NCBI GenBank assembly: GCA_003993805.1
Contig: RSEF01000003.1
Location: forward strand, 36,192,116 to 36,256,115
Reading direction: 5' to 3'
Origin: Himantopus leucocephalus
Lineage: Eukaryota; Chordata; Aves; Charadriiformes; Recurvirostridae
DNA: 64,000 nt
The notes beneath the pieces are model-generated. The model did not search any database and was not told the origin of the DNA. It saw nothing but the letters and a program-made list of their open reading frames with translations. Below, piece by piece: positions 12,801-26,800 of the stretch (position 1 is its first letter; every line of letters starts with the position of its first letter). The position numbers and the translations under genes were made by a program.

Positions 12801-15800
12801 TTGGAAGGCTGGAGTCCCCACGACAACTCCTTACCTGCTGATAGAAAGACTCTAAAATTTTTGGGCACAGGCCTTCACTGGTATTTAGCCACTTATTTTC
12901 CACTCAAGTAGATCATTTTCAGAAATCCACAGGCATTTATGTACATGTTGATTTGCCTCTATGGCTTTAAGGTCTCAGGTCAGTGGGTTATCAAAGAAGC
13001 CTCTTGATCTCAAACCAGTGCAAGTGAGAGTACTAAAGAGCAAGCTTCTGGTAAACCAAGGCATGGTCAGATGACAAAGGTTCAGGCTGTGCCTGCAGAG
13101 CACATGACAGGACTGTACAGAAATAGCTGGACTAGTGCTGAGTGATGGAGCTGAGATGTCAAAAGCAGCGGACAGTCGGGATAATTGGCACAGGCAAAAA
13201 GTCCTCCTAAGGTTCAGCTTATTGAGAGGTGTATCCATAGACATGCTGGACGTGGTCGGCAAGGTGTCAAAGCAACAACGACAATGCCTACAGCGAGGTC
13301 ATGCTTCGCCGTTGCTGCTGCAGGGTGGTAGTTTTACAAGAGGAACAGCTGATAGATCCATTTCTCATTTTGCATGGACAGATTATCTAATTTGTGGGTA
13401 AATTGTATCATCAAGGGCAAAGAGCCAACTTGGACCTGGCAGGACTTAGCTCAAATGCAGTGGTGTGTGAACACAGCTCTGTTGCTTCCAGAAACCCAGC
13501 AGTGGTGCAGCCCCGTCCACGCTGCACCCACCTGAGCTCTCCCAGCCTGGCCAGCTCCACTCAGGGCTCGGGGGTCAAGGATGCTGCCAGTGGGCTGGAA
13601 CAGTTCTGCATCGCTGCCTATGAGCTAACCCAGCATCCTGGAAATGAGCATCCCGGGAACTGCAGAGCAGAAACACTGAGTGGGCAGAAAAAGAAAAACT
13701 ATCTAGGTTTGTCATTATCCAGGGTATTCAGCCTCTCATTATCATGTGTAATGGAGAGCTGAAGAGTATCAAAACAAAACACTGAGGAGGCCACTGGCTG
13801 TCTCTTTTTATCACAACATTTCCAAGTGCTGCTGCCTGTGTTCTTTCCTGACAAAAGCAATTTCCAGCCACCCAAGAGCTGGCAACACAAAGTGCGGGAG
13901 CAAGAGGTGAACCCCATTGTGTGGCTCGACTTCGGTGCTGAGATTTGCTGCAGGGAAAGATGTGTTCGCAAAAGTGCTGACCACAAAGTCAGGAAGCCAC
14001 CAGTTTGAAAGCAGCAGGTATTGAACATGATTGTCTAGGGGATGGACATGTGCTCCATATCTATATGCGCTCATGTCTCCCACCATTGCTTCTAGTCAGA
14101 GACCTCCGCTTGAGTTTTCTGTTTGTGGTGGTAGTTTTTAAGTTTTACTATACTGTATTTTAATTTGCTTGTTAGTAAAAGCAGGATTTAGCAGGAGCCA
14201 TTGAAAATATTATGAAATGTATGAATGCACACTTAGACTAGGCGACAAATTTCAAGGGGCAGAGTCTTTACTTCTGCACGACATAGATATGGACATATAT
14301 ACACATACACACCTACTAAGTAAGGCTGATGCATATTACAGCCTCACTCCACCACAGCAGCAGCAGTTTAGTAACTCTCTTCAGTAAAATATTTTACCAA
14401 AATCGCTGCTCTATTCATTTCCCAGTGGGTAGCACTGACATGTGGAGTAGCTTTGTTTCCACTGTAATATGAAGCCTGAAAGCAAAGGAACGCCGACCTC
14501 TAACCTGTCCCCTGAAAATCTTAATGAAGCAGCTAACAAACAAGACCAGCAACTCGAAATACTTTGGTTTCAAAGACAGTTTGAGCAGATTCTTCATTTT
14601 TAAGGAAAATGTAGTGACTGCATTGAATTGTGATCTACTCAGAGATTATCTACATTCTGGAAGATAAAACAGCAGAAAGAGAGAGATACGATAAGATGTG
14701 TGTAAGCAATTTCAGCGTGGACAGAGGAGATAATCTGGCCAAGACTCAGTAAGGAGGCTTGGTGTCTTCAGAGTTAGCAGCAGACCTGGAAGATCAGACA
14801 CTTGCTGATAGACCTTAGCGCCAGACCCTTAAATAAACCTTCTGAGATCATCTGTCATGCAGAATTATCAAGGTGCGCAGTTTTTGTTTAAAAATCGTTG
14901 CTTTGCGTAACAGCTGGGTAAAGGCCATGTTGGGTAACAGCTGAAAATCTAACCTCACTGAAGGGAAGCTCACTGCAGTTAACCTAATCCTCATTACAAA
15001 TCTGACTTCAACATCTTTTAACAAAGCTTTTGTTTATGATATAACTAGTGGGCTTACATGTTTCAGCCAACACAAAAATGTAAGATCCCTCATGTTTCCC
15101 TGCCTCTGTGGGCAGTGATGCACAGGTAAATGAAATAGGGTAAACCTCACCTATTTGGAAATGGCAAATAAATTCACATCTGCTGGGTATAGCCCCTGAG
15201 CTGAAGGTAGGCAACGACATGACTGTATACAACTGTTAGGCCATCATCAGAGGCAGGTGTAGTTTGCACTCAGGTGTCCAAATTCAGTTCAAGTTCCTTA
15301 CTGCCTTGGCCCATAATCTTTTGATCATAGCTTGCTTTTCTGTAGTGATTTACATGAACAGGTCAAACTTTTGTCTAAAGAGGAAGAGAGAAAGGTTTTA
15401 CCATGTAGTAGGTTCACAGAGTAAGTCAACATCTAAGCGAGAGCAGAGGATGGTGGCTTCAAAGGCCATAAATTGCTTCCAAGAGGTCTGTGAAAGGTGA
15501 TGACAGGTATACACATCCTGTGGAGCAGGTGTGTGCTGCAGCACAATGCATTGTGCTTATCTCTCCAACACTCAGGAGGGACTCCTGGCTCCACCAGCGT
15601 TGGCGTAGGCAAAGAAAATCATCTTCATCTATGTTACGGAACAAGGTATGCTTGCAAAACTTTTAGCGAAATCTGAACTTTGGCTGGGAAATTTTTAGGG
15701 GGAAAGTGCAGAGCCTCCCACTCACCAGGTCTTTGTCCCACTTGTGGGCCCAAGGTACACACTGCTCTTCTGGCCTGGGGCTGCGGGCCACACTTTTAAA

Positions 15801-18800
15801 ACCATGAGATCATTTTGCTTTCCGGGTTACGAGTGGGAAATGTGTAAGGAATCAAAGTGATCCAGGGCTGAGGTAACTGGCTTGTGGTTGTTACACAGAA
15901 ACTGTTGAAACTATCTTCTCAGCTGACCACAGCAGGCTTAGTAAGCCAGTACTATAAAGTCCTGACTCTGCATATAAAAACAGAAAACACAGACAAATTA
16001 AATGATTTCTGCAAGATCACACGTAGCTATGTCACATCTAATCCCATCTGAGTGCTTAAACAGAAAGGAACAAGTTTTCTGCTCTCAAACAATTACCCTC
16101 AAGCCTTTTCCACCAACTACCCCAGGAATCAGAGAGCAGAATCTTCTCCAAGTTATAACACCCCAAGATGTCACGCACAGCTTGGCAGTGCTGGCTCTGT
16201 TCAAAGGCAGTGCGGTTGCACATGTTAGTGTTAAGTCCTAACAAGTGGCAGTGGAGTTCAAGTTCTGCAGTTTGAAATAAAATATTAACTTACGCATTAT
16301 TACACTTAAGGTAATCTGTGCTTGAAAACCATTTATACACGAAGAAAAAAAGGGCATGGGGAGAACACAGTAGACAGTTAAAAGTATAATTGGGATGGCA
16401 AGGCAGCTACGGGGTTAACATTGTTTGGCTTTAGCTGCTTAAAGCACTTACATCTAAATTGACCTCCGGTAAATAAAATAACCAATGTCCTGGAAGGCTT
16501 ATATAAAATACACTGATGTGTTTGTCTTGTGTTTGAGAAAGGTACGGAGGCTGAATTATGTATTCTGTAGCCGTTGCCAGCATCAGAAACTTCTTTAAAT
16601 AATTAGAGCAATTGGGTAGCCAGGCATCTGTTTTTTCTTTTTATGAATGAGGAGACCTCATGGGCCAAATGAATGCATAATGCTGGCATGCTTGGCTTAA
16701 ATGGATGGATACCAAACTTACACTGTGTAAATTTGACCCACTGGGTGTTTCTCAGTGAAGATGGCAATGGCCGTGTTCCCTGAGACTATAGAGAAGCTGG
16801 GCTCTGTCAGTAAGCCCCAAGTCCCAGGTTCATTTGTTCACCCCACAGGGAAGGGAGGGAGAAAGGGTGACAAAATCAGCCTTTTCAGGTTTGCCAGGAG
16901 GCAATGTTCAAGCGAGAACTGCTAAGCCCATTGCCCTGGATCTCCTGCAGTGTACAGTGTGGGAATGGGGTCTGCCTGGGAGCCTGCCGTCCAAACTGGG
17001 CAGGCTCAAAAAATGAGGGTTCATAGTGGGAAATGGGAAAGGGACCCTTTTCTGTGACTGATGTGTGAAGAGCTTGAGCCTTTCCACTGTTTCCTTTGAA
17101 CAGTGACTGTTTTAACTGTCATGGATTTGAATTGGTTTTTTTTTTTTAAGTTCTGGGCAGTCACTTTTGGAAAAGCTTGACCTCATCTGCCTCTATAATA
17201 ATCAAAAGACATAAAGCAAAGTGAACTCAGGCTTGGAAAGAGAATCCAGTAAGAAATTTGAGCAAACTCAGAAGTTAGTACTATCTGTAAAGAAAGTTTG
17301 TATGCTCTGAGACCCATTTAATATGTAGTGCATTAGCTGTGGACACGCAGACAATACTAGTTGGGACCAACAAGTCAACTGGGTTTGCTTATAGATCTTG
17401 GACTGTAGCAGAAAGAAGCAGTGCTCAGATACTGCTTTCCTTTAATTATTTCAAGATATATCTCTGTAGGAAAAAAGAAAACAGATGGAGGATACACTTG
17501 CACTTGAAATAAAACAGGGAGCTACGATGGACATCAAGAAATCTTCATTATTTTTGCCACGCAGCTGAATCTATCCATACCTCCAATGCCCCATATTCCC
17601 AATGCTGGATTTAGAGCAGAGGCTGCCACAAATGCTGTGTTGAAACGTATATAAAGTGAATAGTAAATGCCGGGACTGGAACAGCTCCCATCACATTTGG
17701 AATCAGGTGGATGCTCGGGAGCAGTTTGCCCTGATTGTGGCCACAGGCCTTTGGATCTGAAGGGGTGTAACCAGCTTTAAAAGCTGTGACGTTACGGAGG
17801 TGGACTGTGATGTTGGTATCTCAGCAATCTGCTATCAGAAACCAAGCGACCGCCACAACGGAAATCCATTTTAAGAACCATTTTTTTGGCAGAACTTGCA
17901 GTTATTGCAAACAAAAATGTACGGTGACTGAACAGAACTGGGTCTGTAGGAAGTGCAGCATATGGATCTTGTTCATCTCGAATCCAGTGTAGGTGGGGAT
18001 TGAGTCTTCCCAGGGTAAGTGGGATATATTTCCTTGCTCTACTACCTCATATAAAACCTGATTCATCAGCATAAAGCTCCTTATATGAGAAGTAAAGTCA
18101 TCTGTTCAGGAGAGTGCTCTTTGTTAATCAAAAGTTTCAGCAGTGCTGCGTTCAGTGCTGAAATTTGCAGACGAGGACCGCAGCTCTCAGAAAACACAAA
18201 TGGCTTTTTCAGTGTGCTTTCCCTATCTGCGTACTGCCAGTGCGAGCCATGCGCTATCACTGCCACTGTTAATTCAGTTTGCCAAGAATACCAGGTCTCA
18301 CTCTGGATCCCAGTGCCCCTTCCCTTGGCAGTAAAGCTCAACTATTCACTGCAAATCAGGCCTGGAAAATGTAAACCCAGTAACAGTCTTCTGTCTGTTC
18401 TTCCTGACTATTTTCCTGATGTGTTTTCTGTTTACGCTCTGTAGGGCATCAGGTGTCAGAGCAAGTAGGTGATGCCAGTAAAAGCCACTTCACAGTAGAG
18501 AGCTCGTGGCTGCCTCCCAGCAACTGAATGCATCCCCTCTGTGGTGCCCTTATCCTTGTCTTCTCCAGCTTTAGCTCTCGGAACTGAAGACTGTTCAAAA
18601 TTCAGGTTTTTTCTGGAGGCAACATGCAGAAATCAGAGTGCTGCTCTGGCAAGCAGAAGTGTCCAAACATGCAGCGGGGCCAGAACTGCCAGTGTGTTTA
18701 ATGGGTGGATTAATGTATTTTCTTTACTGGTATGTATCTTTCAAAACAGGTATTTGCCAGAGTTCATGAAAAGCCCCTCTGCATGCACCCCTGTGCACAG

Positions 18801-19865
18801 GCTCACCGTGTAAGGGCTTACATCGTGCTCTCTCCCAGTCGAGTGGCAGTGGCTTGGCCCCCCTCAAGGGTCTCCTTGCCCACTGTTCTTGTAGAAAGCC
18901 ATTTGCCTCCAGGGAGGCAACATTTCCAGGAGGGATCCAGCTGGTGGAAGGAAGGATGGGTTTGCATGCCCATGTGCCTGTGTAGGAATGTGGGATGTCA
19001 GCACGGGGTGGGAATACACAGGGTCCCCCCAACACCTGTATGGTGCTGCACCCGTATAAAACTCTCTTTGTGTGGATCCAGGTGCTGGCAACACCTTCCC
19101 TGGGGGATGGTACATGTTGCAGAGACAGACCATCCCGTGTTTCAGTGAGGTTGAACTTAGTTGGGAAGGAAAGGAGAGAGATTGTGGGGTCCTGGTGCTG
19201 GGGGCTGGCAGAAAGGGGGAAAGCAATGGAGAAGTGGGAGGGAAAAATTGGGGTCCTGCTGGAGGGATGGGGCAGAGGGGAGGTGCTGAGGGTGTAGAGC
19301 ACCTGGGGGCCCTGTGATGTGGATATAAGGAGGGTGCAGAGTGATGCAAGGGCCTCCCCAGGCATGCAGATCCCAGTGGACTGGCAGAAATGCTAACATT
19401 TTCCCTTCTCCCCATCCCTGCCCCATCCCTCTGCTCCTCTCACTTCCAGCGCGCTGGGAGAGATGGTGTTTCCAGTGTTCCTTTAACTCCTCTCCACCAA
19501 GGTGTTCATTGACCTGTGAAGGTATTGAAGCTCCAGACTACTATCAGTCTCTGAAACATGTTCAAAAAATTACTCTGCTGTGTGTGAACCAGCCCGACAT
19601 TGGAAACGCTGCTGTCTGCCCAGGGTGGCTGAGCCAGCAGGAGCTCTGCCACTCCGGGGGGCAGTGCAGGGCAGGGCTGCAAGCAGGCAACTTGCACCCC
19701 TTCCTCCTGCTCAGGATATTTGCGACTAAGCTTTTGTTGTAATATGTGTGCAAATGGGTCAGTGTTGGGGAGTCCAGGCTGTGAATAAGGGCTATGACCC
19801 TTTTTGCTACCAGTTTCTACCATTTTATCCAAACATTGAGTTGTTTGGGGCATTTCCAGCCATAC
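9866..19865. other. Intergenic, no gene recognised
   Basis: Holds the CT-rich tract at 11262. Longer frames such as those on the minus strand at 18724-19415 overlap in several phases on both strands, which is a composition effect. Nothing else supported. Confidence 0.65.
11262..11350 (+). repeat. (CCCT)n / CT-rich low-complexity tract
   Basis: Pyrimidine-rich run of CCCTCCCT and CTCTCC units followed by CACACACA. It forces a Ser/Leu/Pro-rich open frame that is not a gene. Confidence 0.93.
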
Positions 19866-20271
19866 AGAGCCTCCTGGCCTGTATCAGGAATAGTGTACCC
19901 AGTAGGAGCCGGGGAGTGATTTTACCTCTGTACTCAGCACTGGTGAGGCTGCACCTTGAGTACTGTGTTCGGTTTTGGGCCCCTCATCACAAGAAGGACA
20001 TTGAGGCACTGGAGCATGTGCAAAGAAGGGCAATGAAACTGGTGAGGGGTCTGGAGCACAAGTCTTAAGAGGAGTGGCTGAGGGAACTGGGGTTGTTTAG
20101 CCTGGAGAAAAGGAGGGTCAGGGGAGAACTTATCGCTCTCCACAACTATCTGAAAGGAGATTGCAGAGAGGTGGGAGTTGACCTGTTCTGTCAAGTAATG
20201 GGTGATAGAACAAGAGGAAATGGCTTCAAGTTGTGCCAAGCGACGTTTAGATTGGATATTAGGAAGAACCC
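19866..20271 (+). mobile_element. CR1: CR1 LINE fragment, plus orientation
   Basis: Matches the C-terminal reverse-transcriptase-ORF end of CR1: the ACCTTGAGTACTGTGTTCGG segment, then the AACTATCTGAAAGGAG segment. Frames are broken by stops. It breaks off near 20271 where an inverted CR1 piece begins. Confidence 0.9.
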
Positions 20272-20402
20272 ACCATTAAATCATGTCCCTAAGCACCACG
20301 TCTACCTGTCTTTTAAACACCTTCAGCAATAGTTACTCCACCACTTCCCTGGGCAGCCTGTTCCAATCCTTAACAATCCTTTCTGCGAAGAACTTTTTCC
20401 TA
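20272..20402 (-). mobile_element. CR1: CR1 LINE fragment, inverted
   Basis: About 130 bp of CR1 3' region in reverse orientation (CTTCCCTGGGCAGCCTGTTC, as in the minus-strand copy at 45708). It abuts plus-oriented CR1 on both sides. Confidence 0.85.
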
Positions 20403-20845
20403 AAGGAGAAAATTGGAAGGGCCAAAGGCCAATTAGAACTTAACCTGGCTACTGCTATAAAGGACAACAAAAAAAGTTTCTATGAATACATTAACAATAA
20501 AAGGAGGACTAAGGATAATCTCTGTCCTTTAGCAGATGGGGGCAGAAACATGGTGACAAAGGATGAGGAAAAGGCTGAGGTACTTAATGCCTTCTTTGCC
20601 TCAGTCTTTAACGGTAAGGCCAGTTGTTCCATGAGTACCAAGACCCCTGAGCTAGTAGACAGGGACAGGGAGCAGAATGAAGCCCCATAATTCATGGGGA
20701 AATAGTGAGTGACCTGGTACATCACTTAGACACACACAAATCTATGGGGCCGGCTGGGATCCACCCGAGGGTACTGAGGGAACTGGCAGAAGTGCTCACC
20801 AAGCCACTTTCCATCATTCATCAGTAGTCCTGGCTAACCGGGGAG
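20403..20845 (+). mobile_element. CR1: CR1 ORF2 internal fragment
   Basis: Encodes a stretch recognisable as the CR1 ORF2 linker between endonuclease and reverse transcriptase: YEYINNKRRTKDNL, then DEEKAEVLNAFFASVFN. It continues with SMGPAGIHPRVLRELAE-like coding after a stop. Internal CR1 sequence is rarer than 3' ends in birds because most copies are 5' truncated. Confidence 0.85.
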
Positions 20846-23800
20846 GTAAAGTCTCTGCAGTGCAGTACTCTATATCTATACTTTTTGTAAGCCAGTAATT
20901 TCTCACAATTCATTTCCACTTAAAAAAGCAGAAAACAGATAGTATGCACAAACTCTATGCTCTAGCAATTCAATTAACTATAAACGCAGTAATGTAGAAA
21001 TAGAATAGCAAAGGAGAGCCATCTTTCTTCTATGATGCCTTTAAGGGCCACAGAAAGATCCAATGCAATTTTAAATCCTACTCTGAAATCAAGCCTTGAG
21101 AAGAAATGTTGTTCTTTCATTACACTTAAAAGAAAAAAAAGAACTCTTCAAATCTTATTATAAAAATAAATCTTTCTGAATAAGCTCTATTGTCTGTTCC
21201 TTGCCTGCAGTGCCACAACCATATATTACAAGGTGAGCTCTGCATTTTGATCCCCAAATTAAGCAAATTACTTCTAATAAATTGCTTAGTCACAAGCACA
21301 GTTAAGCTGGAAACACCATTTGCATTCTTGTAATTGCTAACATTAAATCTCCATAAGAATAGTAAGAGGAAAGCCTCTACATTTTATGCTTGCTAACTCC
21401 TCAGAGTGTTTTATAGTATGGAAAATACTGTAAATGGTTTCAAGCTACTTTAATAATTGACATTTTCCACCTTCAGTTCTCCAAGCTCTTTTCAAAGAAG
21501 CGCAAACAGTGAAAGAAAGTGAAAAATAGTTTTGGGAGAGAGAGAATTAAATTACATGCATGTTCTTATAAAGTATCAGAAAAAAAAAAAAAAGGCAAGC
21601 AGCTTTTACAGAAAGAAAGCTGAGAAGCACTGTGCTTGCAGAACCAAGTTTGAACAGGTGCTTGGGTTACTGAAGACAGAGAGGAGGACACTATCTGTAG
21701 AAAGACCAGGAGCCTGTCTTGCAGGCCTGGCTCCACAAAAGGCATCGGAGAGGTGGTTACTCCCTGCAGATGTTTGCTGCCATCTCCAGCAGCCGGTTAC
21801 CAGCCCGCAGCTGGCCTGGCCAGACCTCGCCTTCCCCAGCCTGAGCAAAGGAAGCTGCTGTAGGAGAGCCCTGTCCTCTAACCTGGCCTACTTCAGCTGG
21901 ACTGATGGGGATCTCTTCTGCAAGTAGCTCACTAAGTAGCTTTGAAAACCAGTGGCTTCTGTCAGCAGATGTAGGGATGTCTGAAGCCCTTGCCCTTTTG
22001 TTAATCCAGCAACGAAAAAAAGATGTTGCGGATGGGTTCTGGGTTTCACAGCCCTGCAAGGGATGCCCACGGTCCTCACGGCTCCCAGAGACGTCCAGGG
22101 CTCTGCAGATGTGTGTTGCAAAGATGCATGGGCTAGGGAACGAGTTGCTCAGGACCAGGCAAAAGGGAAATGTTTCCTGCTGCTGCACCCACAGCCCTGC
22201 AACACTGCCATGTGTGCCGAGGTCAGTGCTCGGGCTTTGGTTTGTAAAATCCTAATGGTTTCCATTGCATCCTGGTAAGAGGTTGGAAGTCCCATGGAGG
22301 CCAGGGAATAACTCAGGTGAGAGGAAGGCTGAGCGGGGCAACTGTTGTATTAATTTTGGTGAGTTACAGCTCCAGCTACAGCCGTACCTTGGTGTGTCCA
22401 GATTCTGGTTCTGTTTCTGCATCTCCACTGAGAGCTCACTGAGGCAGAGCAACCTGAAGCGGCTTTAAACTCTCCCTGGTGAGTTTATCCTAGGCTGTTC
22501 AGTGCTGGTGGTGGTTTCTGTGAGTCCCTTACCATAAAGTGAAAGACATTTATGATCAGTGGGAAACGCGTCTGGCATGCTGTGCTTGTGTTATGTACCT
22601 GCAGGGAGCACAGAGGAGACGATCCTGATTCACACCAGTGTAAGAGAAGGAGGTGTCAGGCCTGCAGAGCCACATAAAATGATGCGTTCCCCTCCTGAGC
22701 GAGCTAAGAAAGCATGGAACCAAGCTGTGTCAGCTGCAAAGTTAAATATTGCACGCTAAATCTGCGTTACAGCTCACTGATTGCTTTGGCTGTTTGCTCT
22801 GGTGTGGTGGAGTGGTGGAGCTGCCGCTGACAGCCCAAACGAGTTGTAAATAGAGGCTGGTGAGGCCCCCGGTGCATCACACAGTGCTTCTGCGTTCAAC
22901 CCCCGTTGTGTTTGCTGAGCTCCCCTCTCACTGTGTTCTCCTCACAGGCTTTCTGCCATCAAGACCTCTTTGCCACGGACAGAGAGATATATATATACAT
23001 ATACACACTCTGCATCAATACTTAAAGGAGCTCAAATGCCTGATGGGATGCCATCAGAAGCTCATTTTGACTCCTTTGTGGCATTGCATGGGAAAGCCTG
23101 GAAGGAAACCTGCAGGTGCTAACTATAATTGTTACCATTCAGGTAAGCGGACAGTGATTTTTGGGGAAAATATATTTTAAAGCTTGTGCTGCTCTAAAGT
23201 GAATTTATTTGGTCTTCACAAAATCAAGGCTTTACAGCTTTCTTTTTTCTTCTTTTCTTTCGATAAGTTAATACCTTTTGTCATCTATTAAAAAGTCAAT
23301 TTTTAAGAATGAGTAAAAAAATTGAGACAAGTACTGATTTGCATATAATAAATTGGGCTAATTTGTGGTAATTTTTTGCTTTTAGTCTGTTGTTCTGTTT
23401 GTTTCTATTCACATGCAGAGCGTGAGGAAGGAATTGGTGTTACTGTGAGGGCTGCAGTTTGCCAAACAGCTCTGCCTAGTTTTGGGAAGTTTTGAGTAAA
23501 TTCCCTGTTTAGTTTGTTTCAAATTTCCAAGGCTGGACTTTCTGAAGGTCACAGAGTCAGGGCCATAAAATCAGGCTGATGCCTGCTAAGACATCCAAGA
23601 AATGAAAGGCAACTTCATGGACTTCCAAAGAAAGCTGAGTACTGTCCTCTGCACACCAGCTTTTTCCATCATCACATCTGCTCTTCCACAAGAGTGGTGC
23701 ATGCACACAATGACGTGCAAACAAGCAGTGTTCAGAAAATGGGTGATCAAGAACTTAGCAGCGCTGTAGGAAAGTTCAAGCAAATCTCCATGGAGTCAGT

Positions 23801-26800
23801 TGCTATGAAAAAGATGGTTCCTAGGAACTAGACGTAAGTGTTTGGGCTGGTATTTCAGAAAAGATTTGCAAAATCATCACTTCTGCCATCAACTATTGTG
23901 TAGAATGGAAATCAACAGGTTGGACCAAGAGGTTGAACCCTCTGATGCCCTCTGTTTCTCTTTCCCTCATCACTGTGGGGAGAAGTTGTAGGGAGGATTC
24001 ATGTGTGAACTTGGCTGCTTGGGTCTGGCAGGAACAAACGTAGCTGTTGGGGAAGACCTTCGGTTTTCCTCAGTGACTCAACAGCCAATCTTACAGATCT
24101 GTTCATGTCTCAAAACTGCCACAGCCATAAACACCAAAGTTGAGCCATTACTCAGGGCTGGAGGGATTTTGCCCTGGATTTTCAATGGATAACGTTTGTG
24201 ATGACCCTTTCTGAAGGAGAGCATCGTTGGTGGGGTTTGTTGCAGTCACACGGCTTCTTAATCACAAGGTTTTACACAGCGAGGGTCAGGACTGGAGCAG
24301 TGGTATATGGAATTTGAGCCAAAGCCCTGAATTTTCATCACTCCAGGCAGGCAGAGGAGTTGTCTCTCTCTCTAGATGATATTTAGGGATTTCTGCAGCT
24401 GAATGCCATTATCAAAGACAACATTTTGAATGAATAGCCCTACACATATATTCCGCGGCTGCAATGTGAATAATTGTGAACGCTCCTCAATCTTCCTCTT
24501 CCCACTCCCCTCTCCCCGCTCAGCCTAAGCACAAACACTCATTTCAGGGCTAAAGATATACTCTTAAATCACTTCTGACATTTCTTTGTTGTTGCCTAAC
24601 GAAGGCTGGGCTGATGGGCTAGGGGGAAGTTTTATATAAGCCCTTGCTGAGATGTTGTCATAGGATCAGAAGTGGGCAGCAGTTGCAAATGTTAGCATTT
24701 GTCTCTGGAGTTTATTTAACTGCAAGCCTGAATGTCTGCGTGGCGTACAGGGCTTTGTCCCCGCCACCTTGGTTTTCTGAGTCCCAGTGAAATGTCATGG
24801 TCCTGAGGACTGCGGGGTTCAAAGAGCAGCCACGCTGCTGCCCCCGCCGAGCTAACAAGGGGCCTCTGTGAGCCCTTGTCTGGAGGGAGATGTCCCACTA
24901 GGGACGTGCCGGCTGCTCCTCTTGGCTTTCCCAACCCTTTTCAAACACTTTTACACTCTGCTTCTTTCATTAATTGGATTATTTGTATTTTAAACTTGTT
25001 GTTGAGCAAGTCAAACCAACCCACGCCTGGTTAACAAAGCCTGAAATAATTGTGACTAAGTCAAAGCAGTACTGAAGGGGGGACGGACCAGCCACACGGA
25101 GCCGGCTAGTTCCCCAGCCCTGCTGAGCATACTTAATAAACCCTTGCTGGGTTTATCCAGGTGTCAGGGAAAGGGTTGAATGGGAGCCAGAGGCTGGGAG
25201 CATGCCCCCTCGCTGCCTAATGATCCTCTGTTTTGTCCTCTGTTTTTAACCTGGGCTTGTATGAGCCCAGAAAGGGATCCCAAAAAGGGGTTTACGGACC
25301 AATGGGGATGAGCTGGTTTTCTTGTGGGAAGTCTGGAAAAGCTTGCTTTGCTGTGTTGGCCTTATCCTAAGGAATGAAAACGGTCAGTTCAAAATGGGGG
25401 CTTCCTATGATCAGCTGTAGGTTAGGATGGCAGGACACTTCCTCTCTTTGAAAATTAGGTAGACCAGTGAAATGCTATAAATCCATGAGATCAAGAGATG
25501 AGGTAAACCTGCTGTAGCAATTAAGCAGAGAAAATAATTTCAACACTGTTAATGACTGCGATTGCTCAGACCACCTGTTGTTTTTACTTTGCTTACTTTG
25601 CAAGATCCTATATTAAAAAAAAATAAGATAAACCTGACTTTTTCATGGCAGAAGTGCTTTGGGTGCATTCTGCTATTCAGAAAGCAATCAGATTCTTCAG
25701 GATTAGAGGCAGCTGAGGCATGTCATCTTCATTAAAAACCTTTGGGATCTACAGCTGAGAGACCATATGTTAAGCATCCCTAGATCTCACTGTGCCCACT
25801 GAACTTGTATAATTCCAGATTTTGCAGATGGAGGCATTAGGGAAAGGTCTTTGGGTTATTGAGCAGATTCACTGTGTGGGTCTTATTTGGAGAATTTAAT
25901 TTTATGAGGCCAGAAGCATCACCTCAGGTATAGATTGTTAACACTGTTAACTTCATTTCTGTTGCATATGGTTGTAAAGGGGGAATGTCCCCAAATTCAT
26001 GGTGTCTTTAGAGGAGGACTTTAAGGAGATTACTCTCAGTAACATTTTTCTGACGCATATGCTAGGCCTATTCTTTCCTGCTGGTGTGGTAAATGCTTAA
26101 AAGGCTCTTTATGGGCAGAACTGGCAGAATATTGTGGGAACTCCCCACATTCCACTTTTCCATAGTGATGCTCCATTTTCATCGTAAGTTGGATGAAGAA
26201 AATCAACTGGGGAAAACTGTACCTGCTTCACGGTAAGAATTCTTATTAGAAAGTGTTTTGGTGTTGTATTCACCCGCACTAACTTCCTGGTTGTGGGCTG
26301 CACTTTTCCTTATCTGTTGCTAAAGCACCTACCGATAGTGCATATTGGGTATAATATGGGATGTGGCAATAAAACAAGCTGCAAACACAAAGCCTGAAAC
26401 ATGGGATTTCTGTTAGACTGGAAATGTGAAACTGGGAGGCCATTTCTCCTCAGGGATGCAGCAAATCAGCAGAGAAGTAAGTGGGCACCAGCAACCATTA
26501 TAGAGAGCCAGTGAGTGGGGCATAAGCAAACAGGAGGTTTACGCGAACTTGAGGAAGACTCAAGTCTGCTAAATATTGCTGCAGCCCAGAGTTGATAGAG
26601 CCTTGCTCTTCTCAGTTGTGTATTGTGATGTCAAGGTTTTCAGCTCCTTTATATGCAGGCACACCTGACTAGTTATCCTAGTGCTAGCCTGGTCTTTCCT
26701 TACAGCCCTTTAAGAGAGTCGCCTTTCCCCACCCTTTCTGAGCCCATACACTCCACCTCTTGTAAAACCTCAGACTTCTTTCAGAAGCTGAAATGTTTAA

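Noticed and set aside
18724..19415. 213- and 183-codon overlapping minus-strand frames
   Set aside because: Several frames are open at once on both strands in GC-rich sequence, with Pro/Ser-rich products and no recognisable family. A composition effect.
20283..20690. 135-codon frame that looks like a gene
   Set aside because: The first part is inverted CR1 and the rest is CR1 ORF2; transposon debris.
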